Shown here: positions 7,822 through 17,777 of the stretch, piece by piece | Numbering within the stretch: position 1 is the stretch's first letter | Layout: every line of letters starts with the position of its first letter | Assembly (NCBI RefSeq): GCF_003096015.2 | Contig: NZ_CP029185.2 | Location: 712,501 to 776,500, forward strand | DNA from: Limnobaculum parvum | GTDB lineage: Bacteria > Pseudomonadota > Gammaproteobacteria > Enterobacterales > Enterobacteriaceae | DNA: 64,000 bases | Direction of reading: 5' to 3' | Program-made: the position numbers and the translations under genes | The notes under the pieces: generated by a model | What the model was told of the DNA's origin: nothing | Database searches by the model: none | The model's input: only the letters and a program-made list of their open reading frames with translations

Positions 7822-10701
7822 GTGAATCGAACAATTAAGCAGCTTGAGTATGGTGAATCTTTTATCGAGCGCCATATTGGCCCATCCGCAGAACAGCGCC
7901 AGCAAATGTTGGATGTTATTGGGGCAAAAAGTCTTGATGAGTTAACTCAGTTTATTGTCCCTACCGATATTCAATTACCCCACCCTCCCGCGACCGGCGA
8001 TGCTCAGACTGAACATCAGGCATTGGCTGAACTCAAAGCCATCGCGGCACAAAATCAACGCTATAAATCATACATTGGTATGGGCTATCACGCGGTACTG
8101 ACTCCCCCGGTGATTTTGCGCAATATGCTGGAAAATCCAGGTTGGTATACGGCTTACACCCCATACCAACCGGAAGTCTCTCAGGGGCGTCTGGAAGCGT
8201 TACTTAACTTTCAGCAGATGACACAAGACCTTACCGGTTTAGATTTAGCTTCAGCATCGCTGCTGGATGAAGCGACCGCCGCTGCGGAAGCGATGGCAAT
8301 GGCTAAACGATCCAGCAAGTTGAAACTGGCTAACAGCTTCTTTGTTGCAGAAGATGTCCATCCGCAAACCATCGATGTGATTAAAACCCGCGCAGAGGCT
8401 TTTGGCTTTAATGTGATCGTTGGGCCTTCCAGTCATGCGCTGGCGCATAGCGATCTGTTTGGCGCTCTGGTTCAACTGACTGGAACCAGCGGTGAATTGC
8501 ATGATGACAGCACGTTATTGCATCAGTTAAAACAGCGTGGCGTGATTACCTGCATGGCTGCGGACATTATGTCGCTGGTGTTGCTGGAATCTCCGGCTGC
8601 TATGGGAACGGATGTGGTGTTTGGTTCCTCCCAGCGCTTCGGTGTTCCTATGGGGTATGGTGGACCACATGCTGCGTTTTTTGCCTGTCGCGATGAGTTT
8701 AAACGCGCCATGCCGGGCCGAATCATCGGCGTATCCAAAGATGTCGCCGGTAATACGGCACTACGCATGGCGATGCAGACGCGTGAACAGCATATCCGCC
8801 GTGAGAAGGCCAACTCCAATATCTGTACCTCACAGGTGTTGCTGGCTAATATCGCCGGTTTTTACGCGGTATATCACGGCCCGGCAGGTCTTAAGCGTAT
8901 TGCTCAACGTATTCATCGACTAACCGATATTCTGGCGGCCGGATTACAACAAAAAGGGTTGACGCTTCGCCACCACCGTTGGTTTGACACGCTGTGCGTT
9001 GAAGTGGCGGATAAAGCGGCTGTGCTAACCCGTGCATTGAGTTTTGGGGTTAATCTGCGGGCAGATCTTGATGGTGCAGTGGGTATCAGCCTTGATGAGA
9101 CAACCACCGTAGACGATCTGAATACCCTGTTTGATATTTTGTGTGGTGACCAAGAAAATATCGATATTGACGCATTGGATCGCCAATGCATCACCCAAAG
9201 CCAGAGTATTCCTACCGCGTTATTACGCCAAACTCCGATTCTGACTCATCCAGTATTTAACTGCTATCACAGTGAAACCGAGATGATGCGCTATATGCAT
9301 CGCTTAGAGCGTAAAGATCTGGCATTGAATCAGGCGATGATCCCATTAGGCTCCTGTACCATGAAGCTGAATGCTGCTGCCGAGATGATTCCTATAACTT
9401 GGCCAGAGTTTGCAGAGCTGCATCCATTCTGCCCGCCAGAGCAAGCAACCGGATATCAGATCTTGTTAGGCCAGCTCTCCCAGTGGTTGGCGCAGATCAC
9501 CGGTTACGATGCCATCTGCATGCAGCCTAACTCCGGGGCTCAGGGGGAATATGCCGGATTGCTGACCATTCGCCGTTATCACCAAAGTCGCGGTCAGGGG
9601 AATCGTCATATCTGTCTTATCCCTAGCTCTGCTCACGGTACTAACCCAGCGTCCGCTCAAATGGCAGGCATGACGGTGGTCGTGGTGGACTGTGATAAAC
9701 GGGGAAACGTAGATTTACAGGATCTGCGCGTTAAAGCGGAGCAGTCTGGTGATGAACTCTCCTGCATTATGGTGACTTATCCATCCACCCACGGCGTGTA
9801 TGAAGAGACCATCCGTGAAGTGTGTCATATCGTGCATCAGTTTGGCGGACAGGTGTATCTGGACGGGGCCAATATGAACGCACAGGTTGGCATGACTACT
9901 CCGGGCTATATTGGTGCCGATGTTTCGCATCTTAACCTGCATAAAACCTTTAGTATTCCTCACGGTGGCGGTGGGCCGGGCATGGGGCCAATTGGCGTGA
10001 AGAAACATCTGGCACCGTTTGTTCCCGGACACAGCGTGGTTCATCTGGAAGGGATTATCTCTCATCAGGGCGCAGTATCTGCTGCACCGTTTGGCAGCGC
10101 TTCTATTCTGCCAATCAGTTGGATGTATATTCATATGATGGGGGCTGAAGGGCTGAAGATGGCCAGTCAGGTGGCGATCTTGAACGCCAACTATATTGCT
10201 CGTCGACTAAAAGATGCGTATCCGGTGCTTTATTCCGGCGTTGATGGTTTAGTGGCTCACGAGTGCATTCTGGATATCCGTTCGTTAAAAGAGGCGTGCG
10301 GCATTACTGAAATGGATATTGCCAAACGCCTGATTGACTACGGTTTCCATGCGCCAACCATGTCATTCCCGGTGGCGGGTACATTAATGGTGGAGCCAAC
10401 CGAGTCAGAGAGTAAGGTGGAGTTAGACCGCTTTATTGATGCCATGTTGGCTATCCGCAGCGAAATTCGTCGGGTACATGCCGGTGAGTGGCCGCTGAAT
10501 GACAACCCGCTGGTGAATGCTCCACATGTACAGGGTGAACTGGTGCATGGGTGGAACCACCCTTACAGTCGGGATCTGGCGGTGTTCCCGTCTCAGGCCG
10601 TATTCCATAATAAATATTGGCCAACGGTAAAACGTCTGGATGATGTTTATGGGGACAGGAATTTGTTCTGTTCTTGTGTGCCGGTGGGGGAATATCGCTA
10701 A
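7822..10701 (+). CDS. gcvP: Glycine dehydrogenase (decarboxylating), P protein
   Basis: PLP-dependent decarboxylase of the glycine cleavage system, passing the aminomethyl group to lipoyl-GcvH. I start at the GTG of VNRTIKQLEYG, which sits 6-7 bases after an AGGAAGG ribosome binding site and gives 959 residues (E. coli 957). The open frame extends 35 codons further upstream, but that part covers the intergenic hairpin. The PLP lysine is K708 in NLHKTFSIPHGGGGPG. The SYIGMGY segment near residue 76 and the C-terminal DRNLFCSC are also conserved. An AT-rich hairpin terminator follows. Confidence 0.97.
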   Translation: MNRTIKQLEYGESFIERHIGPSAEQRQQMLDVIGAKSLDELTQFIVPTDIQLPHPPATGDAQTEHQALAELKAIAAQNQRYKSYIGMGYHAVLTPPVILRNMLENPGWYTAYTPYQPEVSQGRLEALLNFQQMTQDLTGLDLASASLLDEATAAAEAMAMAKRSSKLKLANSFFVAEDVHPQTIDVIKTRAEAFGFNVIVGPSSHALAHSDLFGALVQLTGTSGELHDDSTLLHQLKQRGVITCMAADIMSLVLLESPAAMGTDVVFGSSQRFGVPMGYGGPHAAFFACRDEFKRAMPGRIIGVSKDVAGNTALRMAMQTREQHIRREKANSNICTSQVLLANIAGFYAVYHGPAGLKRIAQRIHRLTDILAAGLQQKGLTLRHHRWFDTLCVEVADKAAVLTRALSFGVNLRADLDGAVGISLDETTTVDDLNTLFDILCGDQENIDIDALDRQCITQSQSIPTALLRQTPILTHPVFNCYHSETEMMRYMHRLERKDLALNQAMIPLGSCTMKLNAAAEMIPITWPEFAELHPFCPPEQATGYQILLGQLSQWLAQITGYDAICMQPNSGAQGEYAGLLTIRRYHQSRGQGNRHICLIPSSAHGTNPASAQMAGMTVVVVDCDKRGNVDLQDLRVKAEQSGDELSCIMVTYPSTHGVYEETIREVCHIVHQFGGQVYLDGANMNAQVGMTTPGYIGADVSHLNLHKTFSIPHGGGGPGMGPIGVKKHLAPFVPGHSVVHLEGIISHQGAVSAAPFGSASILPISWMYIHMMGAEGLKMASQVAILNANYIARRLKDAYPVLYSGVDGLVAHECILDIRSLKEACGITEMDIAKRLIDYGFHAPTMSFPVAGTLMVEPTESESKVELDRFIDAMLAIRSEIRRVHAGEWPLNDNPLVNAPHVQGELVHGWNHPYSRDLAVFPSQAVFHNKYWPTVKRLDDVYGDRNLFCSCVPVGEYR

Positions 10702-10720
10702 GATTTTTAAATCTTTTTTA
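10700..10720 (+). terminator. Terminator after gcvP
   Basis: AAGATTT and AAATCTT form an AT-rich inverted repeat overlapping the gcvP stop region and run into a T tract (CTTTTTT). Short stem, so only moderately convincing. Confidence 0.5.
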
Positions 10721-10724
10721 GAAG

Positions 10725-10783
10725 GCGTTCCGGCCAGCATATAGAGAGAGAGCATATTGCTTCTCGTATATGGCCGGAAGCGC
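10725..10783. repeat. Long imperfect inverted repeat downstream of gcvP
   Basis: GCGTTCCGGCCA..ATATA (10725-10743) is almost the reverse complement of TATATGGCCGGAAGCGC (10767-10783), giving a long stem around a 23-nt loop. No T tract follows. It may be a REP-like element, an mRNA-stabilising hairpin for gcvTHP or part of a leader. The remainder of 10702-11206 is AT-rich and without a supportable gene. A small perfect hairpin CGTGCG-ATAA-CGCACG (11143-11158) lies in the leader of the symporter. Confidence 0.5.
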
Positions 10784-11206
10784 ATCAGGCATAGATCCCT
10801 TTATTCTTATATTCTTAACATCAAACAGCAGGATATCGAAGACGCAAATAAATGCCTATGGATGTTCTTTTGTCTGTTGTTTCTGTGATAATTACCGCTA
10901 TTCCGTTCAATTCCAGCTAAAAAAGCCTGTTTTTTGCTTCGGGGTGGAATAAGCATACCCACCGCTCGATTATTAGTGGTATATTTCCCGCAATATGGGG
11001 AGGTGTTTCCTTTCTCTGCCATTTTGCGGTGCTTAATTTCATATCCTATTGATATATCAAGGTTCGTTCCCTTGGTGTTTTGATAGAGTATGTCGGGCGG
11101 CCAAAATGAGAAAAGTGACAGACTACTCATATACAAAAATGACGTGCGATAACGCACGCGTAAAAATAGCAAGCAAACACACAACATAACTAAGAGAAAC
11201 TAAAGT

Positions 11207-12619
11207 ATGGAAATACTTGAGCAACTGGTCGATCGGGTTAATAGCCTGCTCTGGGACCACATACTGATATTCCTGCTATGTGGAACAGGGATCTACTTCA
11301 CAATTCGTTTAGGTTTTATCCAAATTCGACATTTTGGCACCGGCATAAAAGAGCTGTTTGGTGGGATGTCGCTCAAAGGGGATAAAGCGGGCGAGCATGG
11401 GATGAGTTCATTCCAAGCCGTGGCAACCGCGATTGCTGGGCAGGTAGGCACAGGAAATCTGGCCGGGCCGGCAACAGCAATTCTGGCCGGTGGGCCGGGT
11501 GCGATTTTCTGGATGTGGGTTTCCTCTTTTCTGGGGATGTCTACCATCTATGCCGAAGCCATTCTGGCACAAAAATTCAAAACCAAAGATAAGAACGGAC
11601 AAACCGTAGGTGGTCCTGCGTACTATATTGAACAAGGTTTAAAGTGTAAGTGGTTAGCCTGTGTTTTTGCCGTGCTGATTATTTTTGCTTTAGGTTTTAT
11701 CGGTAATATGGTGCAGTCCAACGCCATTGCTTCTGCCTTTAACAGCTCTCTTGGTATACCAAACTGGCTGATGGGTGTGATCATGGCTATCGTTGCGGGC
11801 GTGGTGATTATCGGTGGTATCCGTAGCATCGCGTCCTTCAGTGAGAAAGTGGTGCCAGTTATGGCAATCTGCTATCTAATTGGTGCCTTTACTATTCTGG
11901 CGTTTAACTACCAATACATCCTACCCGCTTTTGAAGCGATTTTTGTCGCGGCATTTAATCCACAGGCGGTAGTAGGTGGTGGTGTTGGTATCGGTATCCA
12001 GCAGGCGATGCGTTTTGGTATTGCCAGAGGTCTGTTTGCCAACGAAGCCGGTATGGGCTCTACGCCTCATGCTCACGCGGTTGCCCGAGTCGCAAGACCG
12101 GAGCAACAGGGCTTTATCGCCATGATGGGCGTGTTCGTGGTGTGCGTTATCGTTACGGTGACTGCGCTGGTGATTATTACTTCCGGCATGAAGGAATGGG
12201 ATGCGGCAGGTCGCATCGGTGAATCCTTCCTAAGTGTTTTCCGCGGTCAGGGAATTACGGTTACACAGCAGGCATACACCTATGTGTTTGGTCATTTTGG
12301 TAGCCTGTTTATCTCAGCATCGCTATTCTTCTTCGCATTTACCACCATTATTGGTTGGTACTACTATGCGGAAAACAACGTGCGTTATCTATTTAGTTCA
12401 ACTTTCGCCGTGCGTATTTACCAGTTCCTAGTGATCTGCTTTATCTTTATCGCCTCATTGTTTAACGTTGAGCTGGTATGGAAAATGGCGGATATGTTCA
12501 ACGGCTTGATGGTGCTACCAAACTTGGCTGCGTTACTGCTGCTTTCACCGATTGTGATTAAGTTGGGTAAAATGTCGGGATACGGTAGCGGTATTGCGGA
12601 TCCTGAGCCGGGTAAATAA
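11207..12619 (+). CDS. Alanine/glycine:cation symporter (AGCS family)
   Basis: Inner-membrane Na+ (or H+)-coupled uptake of alanine or glycine. The 470-residue protein has about ten hydrophobic segments. It carries AGCS hallmarks: GTGNLAGPATAI near residue 82, GGPGAIFWMW following it, and the GLFANEAGMGSTPHAHA motif near residue 275. It lies after gcvTHP on the same strand but behind a 505-bp gap with a terminator, so it is probably transcribed separately; glycine as substrate would fit the context but is inference. A strong terminator follows. Confidence 0.93.
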   Translation: MEILEQLVDRVNSLLWDHILIFLLCGTGIYFTIRLGFIQIRHFGTGIKELFGGMSLKGDKAGEHGMSSFQAVATAIAGQVGTGNLAGPATAILAGGPGAIFWMWVSSFLGMSTIYAEAILAQKFKTKDKNGQTVGGPAYYIEQGLKCKWLACVFAVLIIFALGFIGNMVQSNAIASAFNSSLGIPNWLMGVIMAIVAGVVIIGGIRSIASFSEKVVPVMAICYLIGAFTILAFNYQYILPAFEAIFVAAFNPQAVVGGGVGIGIQQAMRFGIARGLFANEAGMGSTPHAHAVARVARPEQQGFIAMMGVFVVCVIVTVTALVIITSGMKEWDAAGRIGESFLSVFRGQGITVTQQAYTYVFGHFGSLFISASLFFFAFTTIIGWYYYAENNVRYLFSSTFAVRIYQFLVICFIFIASLFNVELVWKMADMFNGLMVLPNLAALLLLSPIVIKLGKMSGYGSGIADPEPGK

Positions 12620-12667
12620 TATCTGAAGTGATGTTTGTCTCCGATGGGAGAGCAAATCATTTGATAA

Positions 12668-12701
12668 CCAACGGCAGCCCCGAAAGGGCTGCCGTTGGTA
12701 T
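12668..12701 (+). terminator. Strong terminator after the symporter gene
   Basis: A perfect 13-bp stem (12668-12680 with 12686-12698) closes on a CGAAA loop and is followed by TATTTAA. Confidence 0.85.
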
Positions 12702-12893
12702 TTAACCACCGCGATCTCTGAAACAATAACCCTTCAATTTTTGGTCCATTTTTCCGCCGATAAATATTTCCACAGATTTACACAAAATATTCAGCTTACA
12801 TGTGTACACTGAAATGATTCTCATATACTCTGATATCGGTTGTGAATACCAAAACTATCGACGTTGTTTTTATCCTTAATAAAAGGCCACCGT

Positions 12894-13541
12894 ATGTCAG
12901 CGTCTGTTAAACAGGGCTATTCCGTAGCCGAAGAGATTGCCAATAGTGTCAGCCACGGCATTGGATTTATTTTAGGTATTGTCGGGCTGGTACTGCTTTT
13001 AACGCAGGCTATCGGTAAAGATGCCAGTTCTCTGGAAATTACCAGCTATAGCCTTTACGGCGGCAGTATTATTCTGCTGTTTCTTGCTTCAACGCTTTAT
13101 CACGCCATCCCCAATCCGGCTGCCAAACGTCGGCTGAAAGTGTTTGATCACTGTGCGATTTATCTGCTGATTGCTGGAACTTACACCCCTTTCTTACTGG
13201 TCGGCTTAGGCTCTCCATTGGCTAAGGGATTAATGGTGGTTATCTGGAGTCTGGCGCTCATTGGGGTACTGTTTAAGTTAGCATTCACTCACCGTTTTAA
13301 AGTCGTTTCGCTGGTGACCTACTTGGGAATGGGATGGCTATCTCTGGTAGTGATCTATCAGATGGCCGTGAAACTGTCGGTGGGTGCGGTAGGGTTATTG
13401 GCGGTGGGCGGAATTATTTACAGCCTAGGTGTGATTTTCTACGTTAACAAACGTATTCCGTTTAATCATGCTATCTGGCATGGGTTTGTGTTGGGTGGTA
13501 GCGTTTGCCATTTTCTGGCTATTTATCTGTATATTGCCTGA
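12894..13541 (+). CDS. trhA: Hemolysin III family membrane protein (TrhA/YqfA)
   Basis: Seven-helix integral membrane protein of the PAQR/hemolysin III family, linked in E. coli to membrane energetics; its biochemical activity is uncertain. The start is the ATG of MSASVKQGYS, 7 bases after AAAAGG, giving 215 residues. The family metal-binding positions are present: EEIANSVSHG near residue 12, STLYHA near 65, DHCAIY near 83, and the C-terminal pair NHAIWHGFVLGGSVCHF. A neighbour of ygfZ in E. coli as well (there called yqfA). Confidence 0.93.
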   Translation: MSASVKQGYSVAEEIANSVSHGIGFILGIVGLVLLLTQAIGKDASSLEITSYSLYGGSIILLFLASTLYHAIPNPAAKRRLKVFDHCAIYLLIAGTYTPFLLVGLGSPLAKGLMVVIWSLALIGVLFKLAFTHRFKVVSLVTYLGMGWLSLVVIYQMAVKLSVGAVGLLAVGGIIYSLGVIFYVNKRIPFNHAIWHGFVLGGSVCHFLAIYLYIA

Positions 13542-13585
13542 TAGTAGTTTGGCTTCCTGCAACGGAGCAGGAAGCCAACAAAATA

Positions 13586-14584
13586 TTACGCTTTGTCCGC
13601 GTCTTCCAGTGAATAAGGTAATGATTGAATGGCTAACTGACTGGTTAGATCATCTTTTACCCGCAAAACAGCATCACTCTCCAAATCGTTATTTAATACA
13701 GCCTGAACCCAAATAGTACTGTCTGTCAGCTTGACGGAAGCCAGTACGGTACCGGTACGACGCCAGTTTTCTCCCAGCTGTAATTCCAACTCATCTCCAG
13801 GGTTTGGCAGACTCAGCGCTTTGCCTGCGAGCCAATACATGGCGCGTTTATTGGCGCCACGGTATTTGGCACGGGCGATCATCTCTTGTCCGCTGTAGCA
13901 GCCTTTAGTGAAGCTGATACCATCCAGAGCCTGAATATTGGTGGCCTGCGGAATAAACTCATTGCTGGTGGCACTGTCAATGACCGGAATACCGGCTTCA
14001 ATATCCAATGCCAACCACTGGCGGCTATCATTCAGCGCCGCTTTACCCAGTAGATAGCTGTACAAGCTGTTGGCGTCATCCTGCGTGGTCACCACCAGAA
14101 AACGCTCGCTTGGTAGAGGGAAGTGTAAAATGCAGGTATCACCATGCTGCACCACCGAAGAGACGGCATCTGGCAGGGTTGCATAAAGTGACGACAGCAT
14201 GGCCCGTGCATGACTACCCGCGATACCTAACAGTACCGCATCATTTTTCCGTTCAATGGTAACTTTAGAGAACACCGCATATTTTTTCAGCTCGGTGAGT
14301 TGGCTATCACATACGCTGCTGCGTTGCAGATAGGCTAAGGCATCGCCATACTGAAATAGACGAATGGCACTCCACATTTTTCCTTTGGCGTCACAATGCG
14401 CGGTTAACTGATGCTGGTCCGACGGTAGAGCAAATACATCATTGCTGAGCTGCCCTTGTAAGTACTTACGATTATCTTCACCGTTCAGGGTCACCAGCGC
14501 CCAGTCTTCTAATGATATCAGCGTCAGCGACAAGTCGGGGGATGGACAGGCTAACTGAGAAGGTAGTGGGGATTTATAAGTCAT
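13586..14584 (-). CDS. ygfZ: tRNA-modifying / Fe-S cluster maintenance protein YgfZ
   Basis: Folate-binding GcvT-like protein that supports Fe-S enzymes such as MiaB. The signature KGCYSGQEM with its essential cysteine is present near residue 232. I start at MTYKSPLP (332 residues; E. coli 326) because a GGAG ribosome binding site sits directly upstream. The open frame would allow 22 more residues. It is convergent with trhA and divergent from sdhE, as in E. coli. Confidence 0.96.
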   Translation of the reverse strand: MTYKSPLPSQLACPSPDLSLTLISLEDWALVTLNGEDNRKYLQGQLSNDVFALPSDQHQLTAHCDAKGKMWSAIRLFQYGDALAYLQRSSVCDSQLTELKKYAVFSKVTIERKNDAVLLGIAGSHARAMLSSLYATLPDAVSSVVQHGDTCILHFPLPSERFLVVTTQDDANSLYSYLLGKAALNDSRQWLALDIEAGIPVIDSATSNEFIPQATNIQALDGISFTKGCYSGQEMIARAKYRGANKRAMYWLAGKALSLPNPGDELELQLGENWRRTGTVLASVKLTDSTIWVQAVLNNDLESDAVLRVKDDLTSQLAIQSLPYSLEDADKA

Positions 14585-14918
14585 AGGTACTCCAACATAA
14601 ATAGAACGATATACAGATGAGTCTGGATAACGCATTCCGGGAACTGCCATATTGCGGCATTAAGCTGTGCATAGTTTACTTAACAATAACAAAATGCAGT
14701 ATAAGAATCGTGGTTCTTTCTCTGGAAAGTTTTCCGTTAGTAAATGCTTTGCCTTGAATCCGGTTAAACACCCCGTTTCACCGAGTATAAGTCAGGTTTG
14801 ACACAACAATTTCGATCCTTATAGCAAATTTAAGCTAACTTTATCTGTAGCCTTTCCCAAATCCGAGCCAAATTGTTACTCTACACCACCACGTAACCTG
14901 ATATGAGTAAGCGTCATC
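14585..14918. promoter_or_regulatory. Divergent ygfZ/sdhE promoter region
   Basis: 334 bp without a gene. For sdhE, a plausible sigma70 promoter is TTGACA (14798-14803), a 16-nt spacer and TATAGC (14820-14825). I see no clear operator. Confidence 0.4.
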
Positions 14919-15182
14919 ATGGACATCAATAATAAAACCCGAATTCACTGGGCGTGTCGCCGCGGAATGCGTGAACTGGATATCGCCATCATGCCTTTTT
15001 TTGAGAATGACTATGACAGCTTGCCTGATACTGACAAGCAGGTCTTTATTCGTTTACTGGCGTGTGAAGATCCTCAACTGTATCGCTGGTTAATGAATCA
15101 GGCGATACCGGAAGAGGCCGATATGGCTCGTATGATCAAAATGATTCAGAAGAAAAATGCCGAACGTAGTGCTCTGGCATAG
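14919..15182 (+). CDS. sdhE: FAD assembly factor SdhE
   Basis: Small helical cytosolic protein that promotes covalent flavinylation of SdhA and FrdA. The 87 residues contain the essential surface motif RRGMRELD (about residues 13-20), followed by the acidic MPFFENDYDSL stretch. Its 3' end overlaps the start of cptA, as in E. coli ygfY-ygfX. Confidence 0.97.
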   Translation: MDINNKTRIHWACRRGMRELDIAIMPFFENDYDSLPDTDKQVFIRLLACEDPQLYRWLMNQAIPEEADMARMIKMIQKKNAERSALA

Positions 15183-15576
15183 CGATATTCGGGTTTCTTG
15201 GAAAACCCAATGCATTTCACTGTTGATACACGGTGCCTTGGTGCTGCTCGTGTTACTCTCCCCGTGGAATGATGGCTATTGGCCGCTGTGGTTAACGCTG
15301 GTCACGCTGGTTATTTTTGACTGTTTGCGTAGCCAGCGCCATATACAGCGAATGCAGGGTGAGATGATCCTGCTGAGTAATTACGATATTCAATGGCATC
15401 GTGAGGAGTGGCAAATATCAGCGAAGCCAATGATGTTGAAGTGGGGTATCCTATTGAAGCTTACCTCTGTTTCGGGGAAATACTCGCGTCGCCGCGTTTG
15501 GTTAGCGATTGACAGTATGGATGCGGAAGCATGGAGCAGCTTACGCTTTCATCTTCTTCAGCTTGATAAACAATAG
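15157..15576 (+). CDS. cptA: CptA/YgfX inner membrane protein
   Basis: A 139-residue protein with two N-terminal membrane helices (about 18-35 and 40-56) and a cytosolic C-terminal part. The core LWHSDIRVSW matches E. coli YgfX, reported as the CptA toxin of a CptAB pair acting on FtsZ/MreB, with SdhE as partner; that role is debated. The start used is the ATG of MPNVVLW, 26 bases inside sdhE; a GTG four codons later is equally possible because E. coli starts near there. Confidence 0.9.
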   Translation: MPNVVLWHSDIRVSWKTQCISLLIHGALVLLVLLSPWNDGYWPLWLTLVTLVIFDCLRSQRHIQRMQGEMILLSNYDIQWHREEWQISAKPMMLKWGILLKLTSVSGKYSRRRVWLAIDSMDAEAWSSLRFHLLQLDKQ

Positions 15577-15640
15577 AATAAGCATTAAAAAATGATGGAA
15601 GGGCGTAAATGGCCCGAATGAAAGGATATGGGATAAGGTT

Positions 15641-16321
15641 ATGTCACTAATTTGGCTGGTTGAAGATGAAGCAAGCATTGCGGATACCTTAATTTATACG
15701 TTAGAGACGGACGGTTTTGAGGTCCGCTGGTTTGAACGTGGCGAGCCAGTGCTAGAGGCCCTCAATCACAGTCGCCCGGCGTTAGCTATTCTTGATGTCG
15801 GGTTGCCAGATATTAATGGCTTTGACCTGTGCCGCCGTATGCTGGCTCAATCTGCCGATCTGCCGCTGATTTTTCTGACCGCCCGTAGCGAAGAACTGGA
15901 TCGCATTGTTGGTTTGGAAATTGGTGCCGATGACTATATTGCTAAGCCTTTTTCTCCACGCGAGGTGAGCGCCAGAGTTCGAACTATCCTGCGTCGTCTA
16001 GAAAAACAGCAGCGTATGTTACCTAGCTATGGCGCATTTCGGCTGGACGAAGAGGGTGCCATCATCACCTTCTGCGGTCAGACCTTATTGCTAACGCGTT
16101 ATGAGTTTCTGCTGTTAAGAACCCTGATTAAATCACCCCGCCGGGTATTCTCTCGTCAGCAACTGATGGATCTGGTATGGCAGGACGCAGAAGAGAGTCT
16201 GGATCGTACCGTCGATACCCATATCAAAACCCTAAGAGCTAAACTGCGCGCTGTATCAGAAGAAACCAACCCGATTCAGACCCATAGAGGCCTAGGATAT
16301 AGCCTGAGTCCTGATAAATGA
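15641..16321 (+). CDS. creB: Response regulator CreB
   Basis: OmpR-family regulator of the CreBC two-component system. The receiver domain (1-~120) has the acidic pocket E8/D9, phospho-acceptor D52 in ILDVGLPD, and the conserved FLTARSE and KPFSP motifs. The winged-helix output domain (~135-226) contains the TRYEFLLLRTL and DRTVDTHIKTLRAKL segments. The stop overlaps the creC start by four bases. In E. coli creABCD lies near thr; here creBCD, without creA, sits next to cptA. Confidence 0.95.
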   Translation: MSLIWLVEDEASIADTLIYTLETDGFEVRWFERGEPVLEALNHSRPALAILDVGLPDINGFDLCRRMLAQSADLPLIFLTARSEELDRIVGLEIGADDYIAKPFSPREVSARVRTILRRLEKQQRMLPSYGAFRLDEEGAIITFCGQTLLLTRYEFLLLRTLIKSPRRVFSRQQLMDLVWQDAEESLDRTVDTHIKTLRAKLRAVSEETNPIQTHRGLGYSLSPDK

Positions 16322-17748
16322 GAATCGGTTTTCGCCTATTGCTGGGCTTTTTTATGATTGTGGCAGTGGCTGCTTACTTCGTGATGAATATTTTTGTTCA
16401 GGAAGTAAAACCTGGCGTGCGGCGCGCAACGGAAGGCATGATGGTGGATACGGCTAATTTGCTGGCGCAAATTGCCGAGCAGGATATCCGTAACCGCAAT
16501 CTGAGCAAGGGGCATATCGCTCAGGCTTTTCTCGATATTAATCGTACGCCGATTGGCGCACAGATTGACCATATCGTTAAAAACCGTATGGAATACCGGG
16601 TCTATATTACGGACAGCAAGGGTAAAGTCATTTTTGATTCCACCGGTGAAGCGCTGGGGCAGGATTACTCTCGCTGGAATGATGTCTATTTGACTCTGCG
16701 GGGAGCATACGGTGCACGTAGTACCCGTCTCGACCCTAGTGATGAAAGCACTTCGGTGATGTATGTAGCTGCACCGATTAAATCTGCTGACGGCAAGATT
16801 ATCGGGGCGTTAACCGTATCTAAACCCAATCAGACCATGCAGCCAGTCATTCGCCGCAGTGAACGCCGTATGGAGATCGCTGGCGGTATTTTATTAGCTA
16901 TTGCGCTGGTGATTGGCGCCGGTTTTGTGTGGTGGATCAACCGTTCTATCTCTCGGTTGGTACGTTACGCCAGTGAAGTGGCGGATGGTCATGCACCAAC
17001 GTTACCGAAAATGGATAGCCCGGAATTATCCAGCTTGGCTCATGCACTGGAGAGTATGCGGGTTAAGCTGGAAGGTAAGGATTACATCGAAAAATATGTC
17101 CATACCCTGACCCATGAGCTAAAAAGTCCGCTGGCCGCCATTCGCGGTGCGGCAGAGATCCTACAGGAGATGCCTCCAAAGCCAGTGGCTCAGCGCTTTA
17201 TCAGCAATATTCAGCAGCAGAATGAACGACTGCAACTGTTGGTTGACCGCATGCTGCAACAGGCTCAGGTAGAAAGCCGAGTGCGTCAGGAACTGGCCCC
17301 AGTAGATCTGGCGGAAGTCTTGCACAGCGTGATTGCCGCCAAAGAGGCGCAAATTACCCATCGTAGAATTCAGCTAACCAGCCAAATTGATGCCCCGGTT
17401 AGCGTTGGTGGCGATAAGCTGTTACTGGAACAAGCGTTTAGTAACCTATTGGACAATGCCTTAGACTTTACGCCAGAAGGGGGCAAGATAGCCATTAGCG
17501 GTGAGTTTATTGACAAGCATTACCGGATTATTGTGGTCGATAACGGCCCTGGCATGCCGGAATATGCTCTGGATAAGGTGTTCGACCGTTTCTACTCCCT
17601 TCCCCGTCCGGATAAAGAAAAAAGTACTGGGTTGGGGCTTAGCTTCGTGCGAGAAGTCGCATCCATTCATCAGGGAACCATTCGTCTAGTAAACGGCGAG
17701 CAGGGGGGGGCAAAAGCTATTTTTATCCTGCCGGTAAAAGAGAAATAA
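16318..17748 (+). CDS. creC: Sensor histidine kinase CreC
   Basis: Membrane sensor kinase partner of CreB, 476 residues. Two membrane helices (about 6-24 and 188-207) bracket a periplasmic sensor region with YRVYITDSKGKVIFDS. A HAMP linker follows, then the HisKA box with phospho-accepting H266 (THELKSPLAA) and a HATPase domain with the N box (N376/N380), DNGPGMP and STGLGLSF. Translationally coupled to creB by an ATGA overlap. The signal sensed is not established. Confidence 0.95.
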   Translation: MRIGFRLLLGFFMIVAVAAYFVMNIFVQEVKPGVRRATEGMMVDTANLLAQIAEQDIRNRNLSKGHIAQAFLDINRTPIGAQIDHIVKNRMEYRVYITDSKGKVIFDSTGEALGQDYSRWNDVYLTLRGAYGARSTRLDPSDESTSVMYVAAPIKSADGKIIGALTVSKPNQTMQPVIRRSERRMEIAGGILLAIALVIGAGFVWWINRSISRLVRYASEVADGHAPTLPKMDSPELSSLAHALESMRVKLEGKDYIEKYVHTLTHELKSPLAAIRGAAEILQEMPPKPVAQRFISNIQQQNERLQLLVDRMLQQAQVESRVRQELAPVDLAEVLHSVIAAKEAQITHRRIQLTSQIDAPVSVGGDKLLLEQAFSNLLDNALDFTPEGGKIAISGEFIDKHYRIIVVDNGPGMPEYALDKVFDRFYSLPRPDKEKSTGLGLSFVREVASIHQGTIRLVNGEQGGAKAIFILPVKEK

Positions 17749-17777
17749 GTCATCTGATTCGATATAAACCAGCTAAC

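Noticed and set aside
10807..11187. 126-codon minus-strand frame between gcvP and the symporter
   Set aside because: No ribosome binding site, AT-rich, unusual composition, and it would occupy the promoter region of the symporter.
10702..11206. Glycine riboswitch ahead of the alanine/glycine symporter
   Set aside because: Such riboswitches precede related transporters in other gammaproteobacteria, but I found no aptamer-like conserved segments here; only simple hairpins.
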